NCBI RefSeq assembly: GCF_963575615.1
Contig: NZ_CAUYTL010000004.1
Location: forward strand, 62,001 to 126,000
Origin: Listeria_A hofi
Lineage (GTDB): Bacteria; Bacillota; Bacilli; Lactobacillales; Listeriaceae
DNA: 64,000 bases
Direction: 5' to 3'
Shown: positions 25,174 to 32,985 of the stretch, piece by piece
Layout: each line of letters begins with the position of its first letter
Numbering within the stretch: position 1 is the first letter of the stretch
Notes under the pieces: model-generated
What the model was told of the DNA's origin: nothing
Databases searched by the model: none
The model's input: only the letters and a program-made list of their open reading frames with translations
Position numbers and translations under genes: made by a program

Positions 25174-26127
25174 TTAAAAGTACTTTTTGCGCCAAAATAC
25201 AATGGTTGTAATAATCGTCACTATAATTGTTCCCATCATAATCAACCCAAATGCATATTCATTATCTGAAAACGGTAGCTTTACATTCATCCCGTAAATG
25301 CTCGCCACAATTGTTGGTAATGACAAAATAATCGTAAACGATGTCAAAAACTTCATTACTCGGTTCAAATTATTCGCAATTACAGATGAAAAAGTATCTG
25401 ACATTCCACCTACAATTTGCGTATATGTATCCGTCATCGCAATAGCCTGCTTATTTTCGATAATGACATCCTGTAATAACTCCTTGTCCTCGTCCTTATC
25501 TGTATAATGTGCCGCGACAACCATCTTCTCTAATATCGCTTTATTCGACTGTAGTGCCGTTGCAAAAAAGACTAGACTACGCTGAATCGCCATAAATGCG
25601 TACAATTCCTCATTTTTCATCGATTCTCTAATATTTTTCTCAAGTGTATGCATGTGCTCAATTAGACTGTTCAAATATTTCAAGAAATAATAAGCAACCG
25701 CATATAAAATCTGTAAGACAAATGCAATATGATTTGCCGTATCATATTGTTCCATTCGCCTATCTATAATGTCCTCTAAAATAGGTATTTGTTCCAGCAC
25801 AACTGTCACGACAACTTCTTTTGTTGTAATAATGCCAATTGGAATCGTCTTAAACTCCAAGAAACCCATCTCATCTTTCGCCTCAATCGGGCAATCTATA
25901 ATAACGAGCGAATGCTTAAAGCTTTCTTCCACGTGCTTTAATTCAATTCGAGAGCGCTCCTCCCTATCCAACGGGTCTAAAATATGATCTCTGGGTATTT
26001 CGAACTTCTTCGAGAGGTAGTCAACCTCATCAGGAGTCGGCGCCATAACGTGAACCCAGCTACCCTGTTGATAACTATCAATCTTCCGTATTTCAGCATC
26101 TTCCTGTGTTTTATAATACGTAATCAT
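25174..26127 (-). CDS. corA: CorA-type magnesium/divalent cation channel
   Basis: A pentameric Mg2+ (or Co2+) channel of 317 residues. A long cytosolic N-terminal domain (1-250) is followed by two C-terminal transmembrane helices; the signature YGMNVKLPF sits at the end of the first helix, and the tail is basic (WRKKYF). GGGAGG precedes the ATG at 26127. It is followed by two GntR genes, an unusual partnership. No Mg2+ riboswitch is visible upstream. Confidence 0.92.
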   Translation of the reverse strand: MITYYKTQEDAEIRKIDSYQQGSWVHVMAPTPDEVDYLSKKFEIPRDHILDPLDREERSRIELKHVEESFKHSLVIIDCPIEAKDEMGFLEFKTIPIGIITTKEVVVTVVLEQIPILEDIIDRRMEQYDTANHIAFVLQILYAVAYYFLKYLNSLIEHMHTLEKNIRESMKNEELYAFMAIQRSLVFFATALQSNKAILEKMVVAAHYTDKDEDKELLQDVIIENKQAIAMTDTYTQIVGGMSDTFSSVIANNLNRVMKFLTSFTIILSLPTIVASIYGMNVKLPFSDNEYAFGLIMMGTIIVTIITTIVFWRKKYF

Positions 26128-26240
26128 TTCCGTACCTCCCATCAAGTCATAATAGGAATATGCAATCTTTACAATACATTTCATTTGTGTTACAATTATT
26201 ATTAGTAAAACATATTCTGTAACAATGCGAGGTGAGCGTC

Positions 26241-26540
26241 ATGGAGTCGATACAAATGATTTTGATTGGTTTTTGTTTCGCTATCTTTTTCTTTGCGCTA
26301 TCTTTTGTTATTAGTAAGCTTGGTAAAATCTCGGTTTATTGGGTCTCACTTGGAGCAAATGCAGGATTCTTTCTAGCTTTTCTACTTGTGCAACGAGCTT
26401 TCCCAGCAGAAGCCCGAAATGCCCTGTTCTATTTGAATCTAGGTATCCTAACTTTCGTACTCATTCAAGCCGCACTTGGGCTTGCCCATTGGCTACTAAA
26501 GAAAGCAACAGCGCGCCAAAAGAATTGGAAACATTCCTAA
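26241..26540 (+). CDS. Small membrane protein, unknown function
   Basis: A 99-residue protein with three hydrophobic segments (about 5-25, 32-52, 62-82) and a basic C terminus (LLKKATARQKNWKHS). GAGGTGAG precedes the ATG at 26241. It diverges from corA across a region that contains the inverted pair TGTTACA/TGTAACA (26188-26224). It resembles YesK-type small membrane proteins only in layout; I assign no function. Confidence 0.7.
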   Translation: MESIQMILIGFCFAIFFFALSFVISKLGKISVYWVSLGANAGFFLAFLLVQRAFPAEARNALFYLNLGILTFVLIQAALGLAHWLLKKATARQKNWKHS

Positions 26541-26570
26541 ATTAATTATAGCAAAATTTTGCCTATAAAG

Positions 26571-26604
26571 AAAAGCTAAGCATTGTGTTCGATGCTTAGC
26601 TTTT
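26571..26604. terminator. Bidirectional terminator, perfect 13-bp stem
   Basis: AAAAGCTAAGCAT pairs with ATGCTTAGCTTTT across an 8-nt loop; the stop codon of the minus-strand gene lies inside the right arm. Confidence 0.93.
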
Positions 26605-27429
26605 ACTATTCGATACCACTTTAATTACTATCCCATTAGGGTCTTCTACTAAAATACTGTGCTCAGTTGCTTCTTGAAAAGTTATCTCATTCTTTGCGAA
26701 ACGTTCGGCTATTACACTAATTGCCTCCTCCATCTGAATAGTGTAGAAAGCTAGCCCCGTCTCTAATTCCCCTAAGTTAGGTAAATCTCGACCTGCCCAA
26801 ATATTTGTACCGATATGATGATGATAATCACCCTCTGCGAAAAATAAGGCTGACGGAATTTCTGTAGTTAGATTAAGTCCTAAGACAGTTTGATAAAACG
26901 TCCGAGCTGCCTCTAGATCACGAATTTGTAAATGGATATGGCCTATTTTTGTATCATGTGGTGCACCACTCCATTCCAATTCTACCCCTGCCATCAATAT
27001 CCCGTCACCATCGACTTCATTTGTAGCCATGGGAAGATTACCAAATTCGTCACGCTGCCACTCACTCCTAAGTCGATCCGCGTAAACTTCAATACCGTTG
27101 CCATCTGGATCACGGAAATATAGCGCCTCACTATAAATATGGTCTCCCGCACCATCTATTAGGTAGTTGCTTTCCAACATATGATGTAAAAAGCTACCCA
27201 ACTCCGCTCTATTAGGAAGTAAGAATGCCGTGTGATACAAGCCTATTTTCGCTTGTTTAGGCGTGTTGCCATGCTTTACTTCGATTAATTCCACGAGCAC
27301 TCGGCCACCTATGCCTAATGCTATTTTCTCACCCTCATTTTTGATCACTTTCAACCCGATAATTTCTTGATAAAAAGTTGCCAAAGTCTGTTTATTTCTC
27401 GTTTTTAAAACTACTTTTCCAATTTCCAT
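26596..27429 (-). CDS. Two-domain VOC protein, catechol-2,3-dioxygenase-like (CatE type)
   Basis: A 277-residue protein with two vicinal-oxygen-chelate modules. The C-terminal one carries the likely metal ligands in KIGHIHLQIRD, GDYHHHIGTNIW and the acidic residue near AFYTIQ. B. subtilis CatE (YfiE) has this organisation and cleaves catechols. AAAGGATG precedes the ATG at 27429. A role in detoxifying catechols or quinones is inferred; a different ring-cleaving or thiol-adduct function is possible. Confidence 0.82.
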   Translation of the reverse strand: MEIGKVVLKTRNKQTLATFYQEIIGLKVIKNEGEKIALGIGGRVLVELIEVKHGNTPKQAKIGLYHTAFLLPNRAELGSFLHHMLESNYLIDGAGDHIYSEALYFRDPDGNGIEVYADRLRSEWQRDEFGNLPMATNEVDGDGILMAGVELEWSGAPHDTKIGHIHLQIRDLEAARTFYQTVLGLNLTTEIPSALFFAEGDYHHHIGTNIWAGRDLPNLGELETGLAFYTIQMEEAISVIAERFAKNEITFQEATEHSILVEDPNGIVIKVVSNSKS

Positions 27430-27514
27430 ACAGGTCATCCTTTCGTTGTAACTAATATAATTACAACACAATCGCTCTCAAAAGTCCATTTTTATGCTTA
27501 CAATTAGTAAGTGA

Positions 27515-27745
27515 TTATTTTCGCTTTTCATACCCGTTTAACTTTCGATACAATATCGAACGATGCAACCCTAATTGAGATGCAGCCTTTGATATATTCC
27601 CACTATTACGCTCAATCATTTTTTTGATACAGTGAGCCTCCACCTCAGACAAATACGTTTTTAGGTCAACAAAACTATCTATGCGTTCTTCATAATACAT
27701 ATCGAGTATAGAAGTGGATTTTTGGTTTGTTGGTATCTCTTCCAA
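27515..27745 (-). CDS. Orphan Fis-type helix-turn-helix protein
   Basis: A 76-residue protein whose C-terminal half (VEAHCIKKMIERNSGNISKAASQLGLHRSILYRKL) is a Fis/HTH_8 domain, normally found at the end of sigma-54-dependent activators. No AAA+ domain is present. A very strong GGAGGAGGAG seven or so bases before a TTG at 27745 decides the start; the ATG 13 codons upstream would place this ribosome site inside the gene. Either a stand-alone nucleoid-like regulator or a remnant of a larger activator; the strong translation signal favours a working gene. Confidence 0.72.
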   Translation of the reverse strand: MEEIPTNQKSTSILDMYYEERIDSFVDLKTYLSEVEAHCIKKMIERNSGNISKAASQLGLHRSILYRKLNGYEKRK

Positions 27746-27838
27746 ATTTATTCTCCTCCTCCAGATTTGCTCATTATTGAACATATTATAACATAAAAAC
27801 AGCTAAGAAAATATAAGTAGATTCCCTCTGTATAAAGA

Positions 27839-27866
27839 AGATGCACCGAATAAGTTCGACACATCT
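27839..27866 (-). terminator. Terminator of the PhzF-YjdF-VOC operon
   Basis: A 12-base arm (27839-27850) pairs with 27855-27866 with one mismatch and a 4-nt loop; the minus-strand continuation is T-rich. Confidence 0.7.
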
Positions 27867-27874
27867 CCTTACTG

Positions 27875-28255
27875 TTAAGCCGTAATTTCGATTTGATTTC
27901 CTTCACTATCTAAAATAACACTCTCATAATAGCCATCCCCAGTCGTTCTTGGACCACTTTCCAGCGTATAGCCATCATCTTGAAGTTGCTTCGTTAGTAT
28001 ATCCACGCGCTCTTTACTACCAACCGAAAAAGCGATATGTGCCCAACCTAACATTGCGTTTTCTTTCGTATCTACAACGTCTATCCGTTGCATAATTTCA
28101 AGCCTTGCACCTATAGGATAACTAATAAAATAAGACGAAAAACCTTTCTTGACATTTGTATATTTGTCATTGGAAACCCCATTAAAATAGGTCGTATAAA
28201 AAGTTTTAGCTCGCTCAATATCCGCCACCCAAATTGCCACATGTTCTATCTTCAT
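27875..28255 (-). CDS. Single-domain VOC family protein (glyoxalase-like)
   Basis: A 126-residue protein of the glyoxalase I/VOC superfamily: MKIEHVAIWVADIERAKTFY with His5 as a metal ligand, GWAHIAFSVGS, and the C-terminal Glu in SEGNQIEITA. Its ATG overlaps the TAA/TGA of the upstream membrane protein by four bases, so it is co-translated. Likely detoxifies a small electrophile such as methylglyoxal adducts; the substrate cannot be read from sequence. Confidence 0.85.
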   Translation of the reverse strand: MKIEHVAIWVADIERAKTFYTTYFNGVSNDKYTNVKKGFSSYFISYPIGARLEIMQRIDVVDTKENAMLGWAHIAFSVGSKERVDILTKQLQDDGYTLESGPRTTGDGYYESVILDSEGNQIEITA

Positions 28256-28998
28256 TTTACCGCTCCCGCTTTCATTTTTTTCTTTGTAAACTCAAAATTC
28301 TTCATCCATGGTCGTCCTTTTTTCAGCGACCAGTAGCCAATGAGAACGAAAACTAGCGAACCGATAACATCAACAATAATATCTCCCATCGTATCCGCCA
28401 ATGCTTCCCGCCCAACAAGCGGTGTACCATTTGACATAGCATAGCGTTGCATATTTAAGTTCATCAAGCCATCGAATGTGTATTCATAAATTTCCCAAAA
28501 AGCACCTAAAGTAACAGCAAAACAGAATGCAAATACAGAAATGAAACCGGGCTTCATTTTCATGACAACGTGCTTGTCATTATTTAGCAAGTTGACAAAC
28601 GAGAAACCTATCGCTCCAAGCATCGCACCACTAAATGTATGCAAAATTTTATCCCAATGCGGAACTGTGGAATAGAATTTTTGGACAGTTCCTAAGTAAA
28701 TAGATGCATATAGAAAGACAAGAAATAAAATATACACAAGACCTGGTATCTCAAATTTAAAGCGGTGAGATAGAATCGTTGGTAATAGCAAAATAATAAC
28801 TCCTAAAACACACTCAAACAACAGAAAAATATAATCGCTGCGAAGCGTCACTTTTGGCTCACCTGGCGTTTGCTCTATCGGCGCCAAGAAAACTTGAATC
28901 GTAATAAAAACCATCGAAATACCCATTGAGACGAAAATAAAGATTGCGATCCATTGCGCGATACTAACTTCTTTTAATTTTTTTAACATCGTTTTCAT
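28252..28998 (-). CDS. YjdF/DUF2238-like integral membrane protein
   Basis: About 248 residues with six to seven hydrophobic helices. HWDKILHTFSGAMLGAIGFS, GAFWEIYEYTFD and DTMGDIIVDVIGSL match the DUF2238 membrane family. The start is set by GGAAG seven bases before the ATG at 28998; the ATG three codons later is an alternative. Function unknown. It forms a run with PhzF (40 nt upstream) and the VOC protein (4-nt overlap). Confidence 0.78.
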   Translation of the reverse strand: MKTMLKKLKEVSIAQWIAIFIFVSMGISMVFITIQVFLAPIEQTPGEPKVTLRSDYIFLLFECVLGVIILLLPTILSHRFKFEIPGLVYILFLVFLYASIYLGTVQKFYSTVPHWDKILHTFSGAMLGAIGFSFVNLLNNDKHVVMKMKPGFISVFAFCFAVTLGAFWEIYEYTFDGLMNLNMQRYAMSNGTPLVGREALADTMGDIIVDVIGSLVFVLIGYWSLKKGRPWMKNFEFTKKKMKAGAVK

Positions 28999-29037
28999 CT
29001 CCATTCTTCCTATATAATACAATCATTATAGCAGAGT

Positions 29038-29928
29038 TCAGTAAAGTTCTCCTATTTCACCAACTAAAACAGCCGTTCCAGTAATCTCGATTGCATAGCT
29101 TGCATCTAGCCGTTCCACATGAACCACCACTTTGCCATCACGACCAACTTCCATTCCTTGCTCCACAATAATTTCAAAAGATTTATCGATATTCTTCGTC
29201 ATATACTCGGCGTAATAAGCTCCCATAACTCCCGATGCCGTTCCAGTCACTGGGTCTTCGACTGTTCCCGAATAAGGGGATGAGAAATGCCTAGCATGCA
29301 TCGTTGCGCTATAATCAAATGTTTCCAAGCAAAAAGGATGAACAGAAGCATGTGGCATCTCTTGAAGGATAGCAGGAAATCTAGCATTATTTGGATTCAT
29401 TTTTGCAAAACTCGCTAATTTTTTTATAGGTACGAGCAATGTCCATGTTCCCGTACTACCGTACATAATCGGCCACTCGTCAGCCAAATCAGCTTCTACT
29501 AAACCAATAGATCTTGCTAAATCAGTCCGCGAGCCCAAGAAAGCCTCAAAAACCGGCATTGCCTGTTGCATTGTCATCCAAACCTTTCCGTTTTCCGAAC
29601 GAGCCAGTTTCACATTCAAAATACCTACTTTAGTCTCTACCCGAATTTCACCTTTTTCATTCAAAAAATCGTGATCTACTAAAGCATGAATTGCCGCCAT
29701 TGTGCCATGACCACAAAGATTCATCTCATGTCCTGGCGTAAAATAACGCAACTGAATATCTGCCACTTCTGATTTCATTGCAAATGCTGTCTCATTAAAC
29801 CCTATCTTCTCCGCTATTTCCTGCATTTTTTCTGTCGTTAAAGCATCTGCCTCTATCACAACCCCTGCCGGATTACCTTTTCCAGGAATATTACTAAACG
29901 CATCATAGTGATATATTTTCAACTTCAT
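29038..29928 (-). CDS. PhzF family isomerase/epimerase-like protein
   Basis: A 296-residue diaminopimelate-epimerase-fold protein of the PhzF family. GNPAGVV near the N terminus, the general base Glu in GFNETAFAM, LCGHGTMAA and DPVTGTASGVMGAYY near the C terminus are all diagnostic. PhzF isomerises dihydrohydroxyanthranilate in phenazine producers; listerial members act on an unknown substrate, since no other phenazine genes are present. Confidence 0.9.
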   Translation of the reverse strand: MKLKIYHYDAFSNIPGKGNPAGVVIEADALTTEKMQEIAEKIGFNETAFAMKSEVADIQLRYFTPGHEMNLCGHGTMAAIHALVDHDFLNEKGEIRVETKVGILNVKLARSENGKVWMTMQQAMPVFEAFLGSRTDLARSIGLVEADLADEWPIMYGSTGTWTLLVPIKKLASFAKMNPNNARFPAILQEMPHASVHPFCLETFDYSATMHARHFSSPYSGTVEDPVTGTASGVMGAYYAEYMTKNIDKSFEIIVEQGMEVGRDGKVVVHVERLDASYAIEITGTAVLVGEIGELY

Positions 29929-30044
29929 CAACTCCCTTACTCAAATTATATCATTTATTTCCCAGGAAATAATCTTAAATCGTCAAACTAGCGTCACATA
30001 AGCATGCTATAGTTAGCTTCGAACAAACCTAAGGAGGAGAAAAT

Positions 30045-32372
30045 ATGAAAAAAATGATAATAGCGGGCTTGGCATTGTTTCTCATAATTAGTACAGCATG
30101 CTCACACAATTCAAATGCCGAAACATCTTCACAAATCGAAAAAGAAAATAATAAGCGGATTGAATATGCACAAGGTGATTTCACATATGAAGCAATCCCT
30201 GAAACATTCACACTAAAAGTAACAAAAAATGGCACCACTGAAACCATTGCCGAACCTCAAGAAAAGCGCACTGTAACGAACCTTAAAAAAACAGCCACCG
30301 AAACAAGCTGGGACTATCCTGATGATAAACTTCACGTCACTATCAAAAAAGAAGCCAAATCATTAGCTGTATCCATTCATTCCACTAATCCAAAAACTTC
30401 TCACTTTGAATGGCCTCGGGTTGATGCCCCAAGTTATACGTTACCAATCTCAGAAGGAAAACAAATTCCACAAAACGATTCTGCATGGAAAAAGTATTTT
30501 TCTACAGACGGTGAACAGACGATGAATGAATATTTTTCAATGAAGTTTTTCACCTTGAACAAAGAAAAGTTCGCTGTTTCTTATGTTATGCCTGACACTT
30601 ACAATAACGATATTTTATTTCAAACTAACCCTGCTATCCAGTTTAGCATCAAGCATACATTTTCATCTGTCAACAAAGAGAAGGATTACAAATATCAGAT
30701 TTTCATCACAGATAATGACCCCGTTGCAATCGCTAAGAATTATCAAAATTATATAAAAGACCAGCATCAATTCACCACATTAGCCGAAAAAGAAAAACAA
30801 AATCCTGAGATAAAAAAACTATATGGTGCACCTCATGCTTACCTTTGGAACAGCCGTGTTTTAACTGAGGAGGATGTACATTGGAATAAGTTAAAAACAT
30901 CTATTGATAATCCTCTTTTTGATTGGATTGGGAAATTGCTTGATAAGTACGGTGAAGACGGTTCGACCGAGTATCGCACCGTTCTTAATAACATTAAAAA
31001 CGGTGAATTGTATCAATATGAGAAAAATATGATGCTAAACGCTTTTCAATACACCCTGCAAATGCCACAACTTTATAACCCTGATATATTCAAAAATCCA
31101 GATGCTACTGCAAAAAAATACATTGATAAAGGCATTAAAAACCTGAACGAGCAGGAGCTTTATGACCTAAACAAACACCTGATCGGTAGCCATATTGAGG
31201 GCTTGACTACACCTATCAATGATTGGGGACAATCCAATTCTACGTCACTTATCAAGAAGATGGAACAAGCTGGTATTAAAAATGCTTGGATTGGCCTTCC
31301 GAATTGGGTGAATGGTCTAATGAATCCTCTTTCTGTAGATGCGGCCGCTGCGGCTGGTTATCTAGTAGGACCTTATGATTCCTATCAATCGATTCAGCAG
31401 GATGCAAGTATTGATTGGAATACCGCTTCTTTTCCGGATCCGACACTTTATGAAAATGCGACTGTCGAAAATGAACAAGGCGATAAGCTCACAGGTTTTC
31501 TAGGCAAAGGTCGCAAATTAAACCCAACACTCGTTTTCAATGCCGTTAAAACACGCGTAGATGGCATTTTGGCAGAAGGAATTGGCTTTAATTCTTGGTT
31601 TATGGACGTTGATGCAGCCGGTGAGCTCCATGATGATTTCGCAAAAGCACATCCTACAACACAAAAAGAAGATGCCGCAGCTCGGATGAAACGTCTTGAT
31701 TACCTGAATAACAAAGGTTTCGTTATCGGTTCAGAGGGCGGTAACGATTATGCTGCCTCGCACATTGCTTTTGCTCATGGATTGGAAACACCTGTTATTA
31801 AATGGGATGACCCTGATATGCGTGAGAATGAGGACAGCCCGTACTTTGTAGGGAAATATGGTGCAATGGATGGCAAGACACCAACACGATATAGCAAAAT
31901 TGTTCCTATCAAAGATGAATATAAACCAATTTATACAAGTCCAGTCTACTCCATCCCCCTTTTCAAATTAGTCTATAATCGCTCAGTAATAACAACACAC
32001 CACTGGGAATGGGATAGTTATAAGATTAAAAATCAATCTGGTGAGCGTCGTCTTAAGGAATATTTATACAATACGCCGCCACTATTCCACCTTGACGAAG
32101 ATACTTGGAAACTACATCAAGATGATATTACTGCTAATATGAAAAACTGGACCCCTTTCCAGCAAGAAGCGCTGAAACACGAGATGACTAACTTCCAAAC
32201 ACTTGATTCCGATCGCCTTGTTCAAAAAACAGAGTTCGGATCTAAATTGCAAGTTATCGCCAATTTTTCAAATAAGGACTTTTCATTAGAAAAAAATAGC
32301 ATCCCGGCTCATACTGCCTTGATTATCAATGATGGTAAAATAACAACGATTAGCACTGATAATCTAGATTAA
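30045..32372 (+). CDS. Lipoprotein glycoside hydrolase, GH101/GH129-like
   Basis: A 775-residue secreted lipoprotein: signal peptide and lipobox ISTACS (Cys about 20), an N-terminal beta-sandwich (30-250), then a TIM-barrel-like core. GFNSWFMDVDAAGEL (near 525) and GFVIGSEGGNDYA (near 565) resemble the nucleophile and acid/base strands of retaining alpha-N-acetylgalactosaminidases and related enzymes. The strong AAGGAGG lies eight bases before the ATG. It stands alone with a terminator far downstream. It may act on host or self glycans containing alpha-linked hexosamine; specificity is inference. Confidence 0.72.
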   Translation: MKKMIIAGLALFLIISTACSHNSNAETSSQIEKENNKRIEYAQGDFTYEAIPETFTLKVTKNGTTETIAEPQEKRTVTNLKKTATETSWDYPDDKLHVTIKKEAKSLAVSIHSTNPKTSHFEWPRVDAPSYTLPISEGKQIPQNDSAWKKYFSTDGEQTMNEYFSMKFFTLNKEKFAVSYVMPDTYNNDILFQTNPAIQFSIKHTFSSVNKEKDYKYQIFITDNDPVAIAKNYQNYIKDQHQFTTLAEKEKQNPEIKKLYGAPHAYLWNSRVLTEEDVHWNKLKTSIDNPLFDWIGKLLDKYGEDGSTEYRTVLNNIKNGELYQYEKNMMLNAFQYTLQMPQLYNPDIFKNPDATAKKYIDKGIKNLNEQELYDLNKHLIGSHIEGLTTPINDWGQSNSTSLIKKMEQAGIKNAWIGLPNWVNGLMNPLSVDAAAAAGYLVGPYDSYQSIQQDASIDWNTASFPDPTLYENATVENEQGDKLTGFLGKGRKLNPTLVFNAVKTRVDGILAEGIGFNSWFMDVDAAGELHDDFAKAHPTTQKEDAAARMKRLDYLNNKGFVIGSEGGNDYAASHIAFAHGLETPVIKWDDPDMRENEDSPYFVGKYGAMDGKTPTRYSKIVPIKDEYKPIYTSPVYSIPLFKLVYNRSVITTHHWEWDSYKIKNQSGERRLKEYLYNTPPLFHLDEDTWKLHQDDITANMKNWTPFQQEALKHEMTNFQTLDSDRLVQKTEFGSKLQVIANFSNKDFSLEKNSIPAHTALIINDGKITTISTDNLD

Positions 32373-32400
32373 AGTAATATAAACATACCAACTAAATCGG

Positions 32401-32483
32401 CGACAAATGCTTGCTTTATTGGGAAAATGAATCAATCCCAATGTAAGCTTGAATAAAATATACTATAGCATCTTTTGTTGTCG
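32401..32483. repeat. Nested inverted repeats downstream of the glycosidase
   Basis: Outer arms CGACAA (32401-32406) and TTGTCG (32478-32483), followed inward by ATGC and GCAT, enclose a second hairpin with TTGGGA (32419-32424) and TCCCAA (32436-32441). This could fold as a 3' untranslated structure of the lipoprotein mRNA. There is no T run. Confidence 0.4.
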
Positions 32484-32551
32484 TCAATTGGTTGATGCGG
32501 ATTGGTTATTAGTGTCTATTATTTATGAATTTTCTCTATATCTGCTAAATA

Positions 32552-32582
32552 AAAAGCTAGGAGCAAATTGCTCCTAGCTTTT
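32552..32582. terminator. Bidirectional terminator
   Basis: Fifteen-base arms 32552-32566 and 32568-32582 are perfect complements, giving a 12- to 13-bp stem with flanking A and T runs. Confidence 0.92.
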
Positions 32583-32588
32583 ATCGAT

Positions 32589-32771
32589 TTACTTATCCAT
32601 TTCTTCTTGTAACTCTCTTTGTCTTTCTTTAAACATGTCGATTGTTTTTTGTAATTTCTGTTGTTGCTCCTCTGTTTGCTCTCGCATGCGATCGATAATC
32701 ACCTGGAACGCCTCGGAACACTCTGCCCACACATCTTTCTCGCCATCTTTTAATGCATCCCGTGATTGCAT
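32589..32771 (-). CDS. Small coiled-coil protein, unknown function
   Basis: A 60-residue acidic, glutamine- and glutamate-rich protein; VIIDRMREQTEEQQQKLQKT and the following FKERQRELQEEMD form a continuous helix with heptad character. The ATG at 32771 has AAAGGACGG about ten bases upstream; the ATG nine codons earlier (32798) lacks a ribosome site, though it cannot be excluded. No family recognised. Confidence 0.6.
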   Translation of the reverse strand: MQSRDALKDGEKDVWAECSEAFQVIIDRMREQTEEQQQKLQKTIDMFKERQRELQEEMDK

Positions 32772-32932
32772 ATGAATAGCACCGTCCTTTGTTTTCATTT
32801 TTCTATATCTATCTTACCTTACAATTATAGCAAAAATGGCATGGATTAGCCAAGAAAAAAATGTGAATAGCATAAATATTCCATTCGCAAAACTGTATAA
32901 TCTTCATTGTCCAGTTTATATTACCATATAAA

Positions 32933-32975
32933 AAGCTTGTTCATGGCACCCGTTTTGGCACCAGTGAACAAGCTT
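32933..32975 (-). terminator. Terminator of the amino-acid transporter gene
   Basis: AAGCTTGTTCA (32933-32943) pairs with TGAACAAGCTT (32965-32975); on the minus strand a T-rich run follows. Confidence 0.85.
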
Positions 32976-32985
32976 CTTCACTGTA

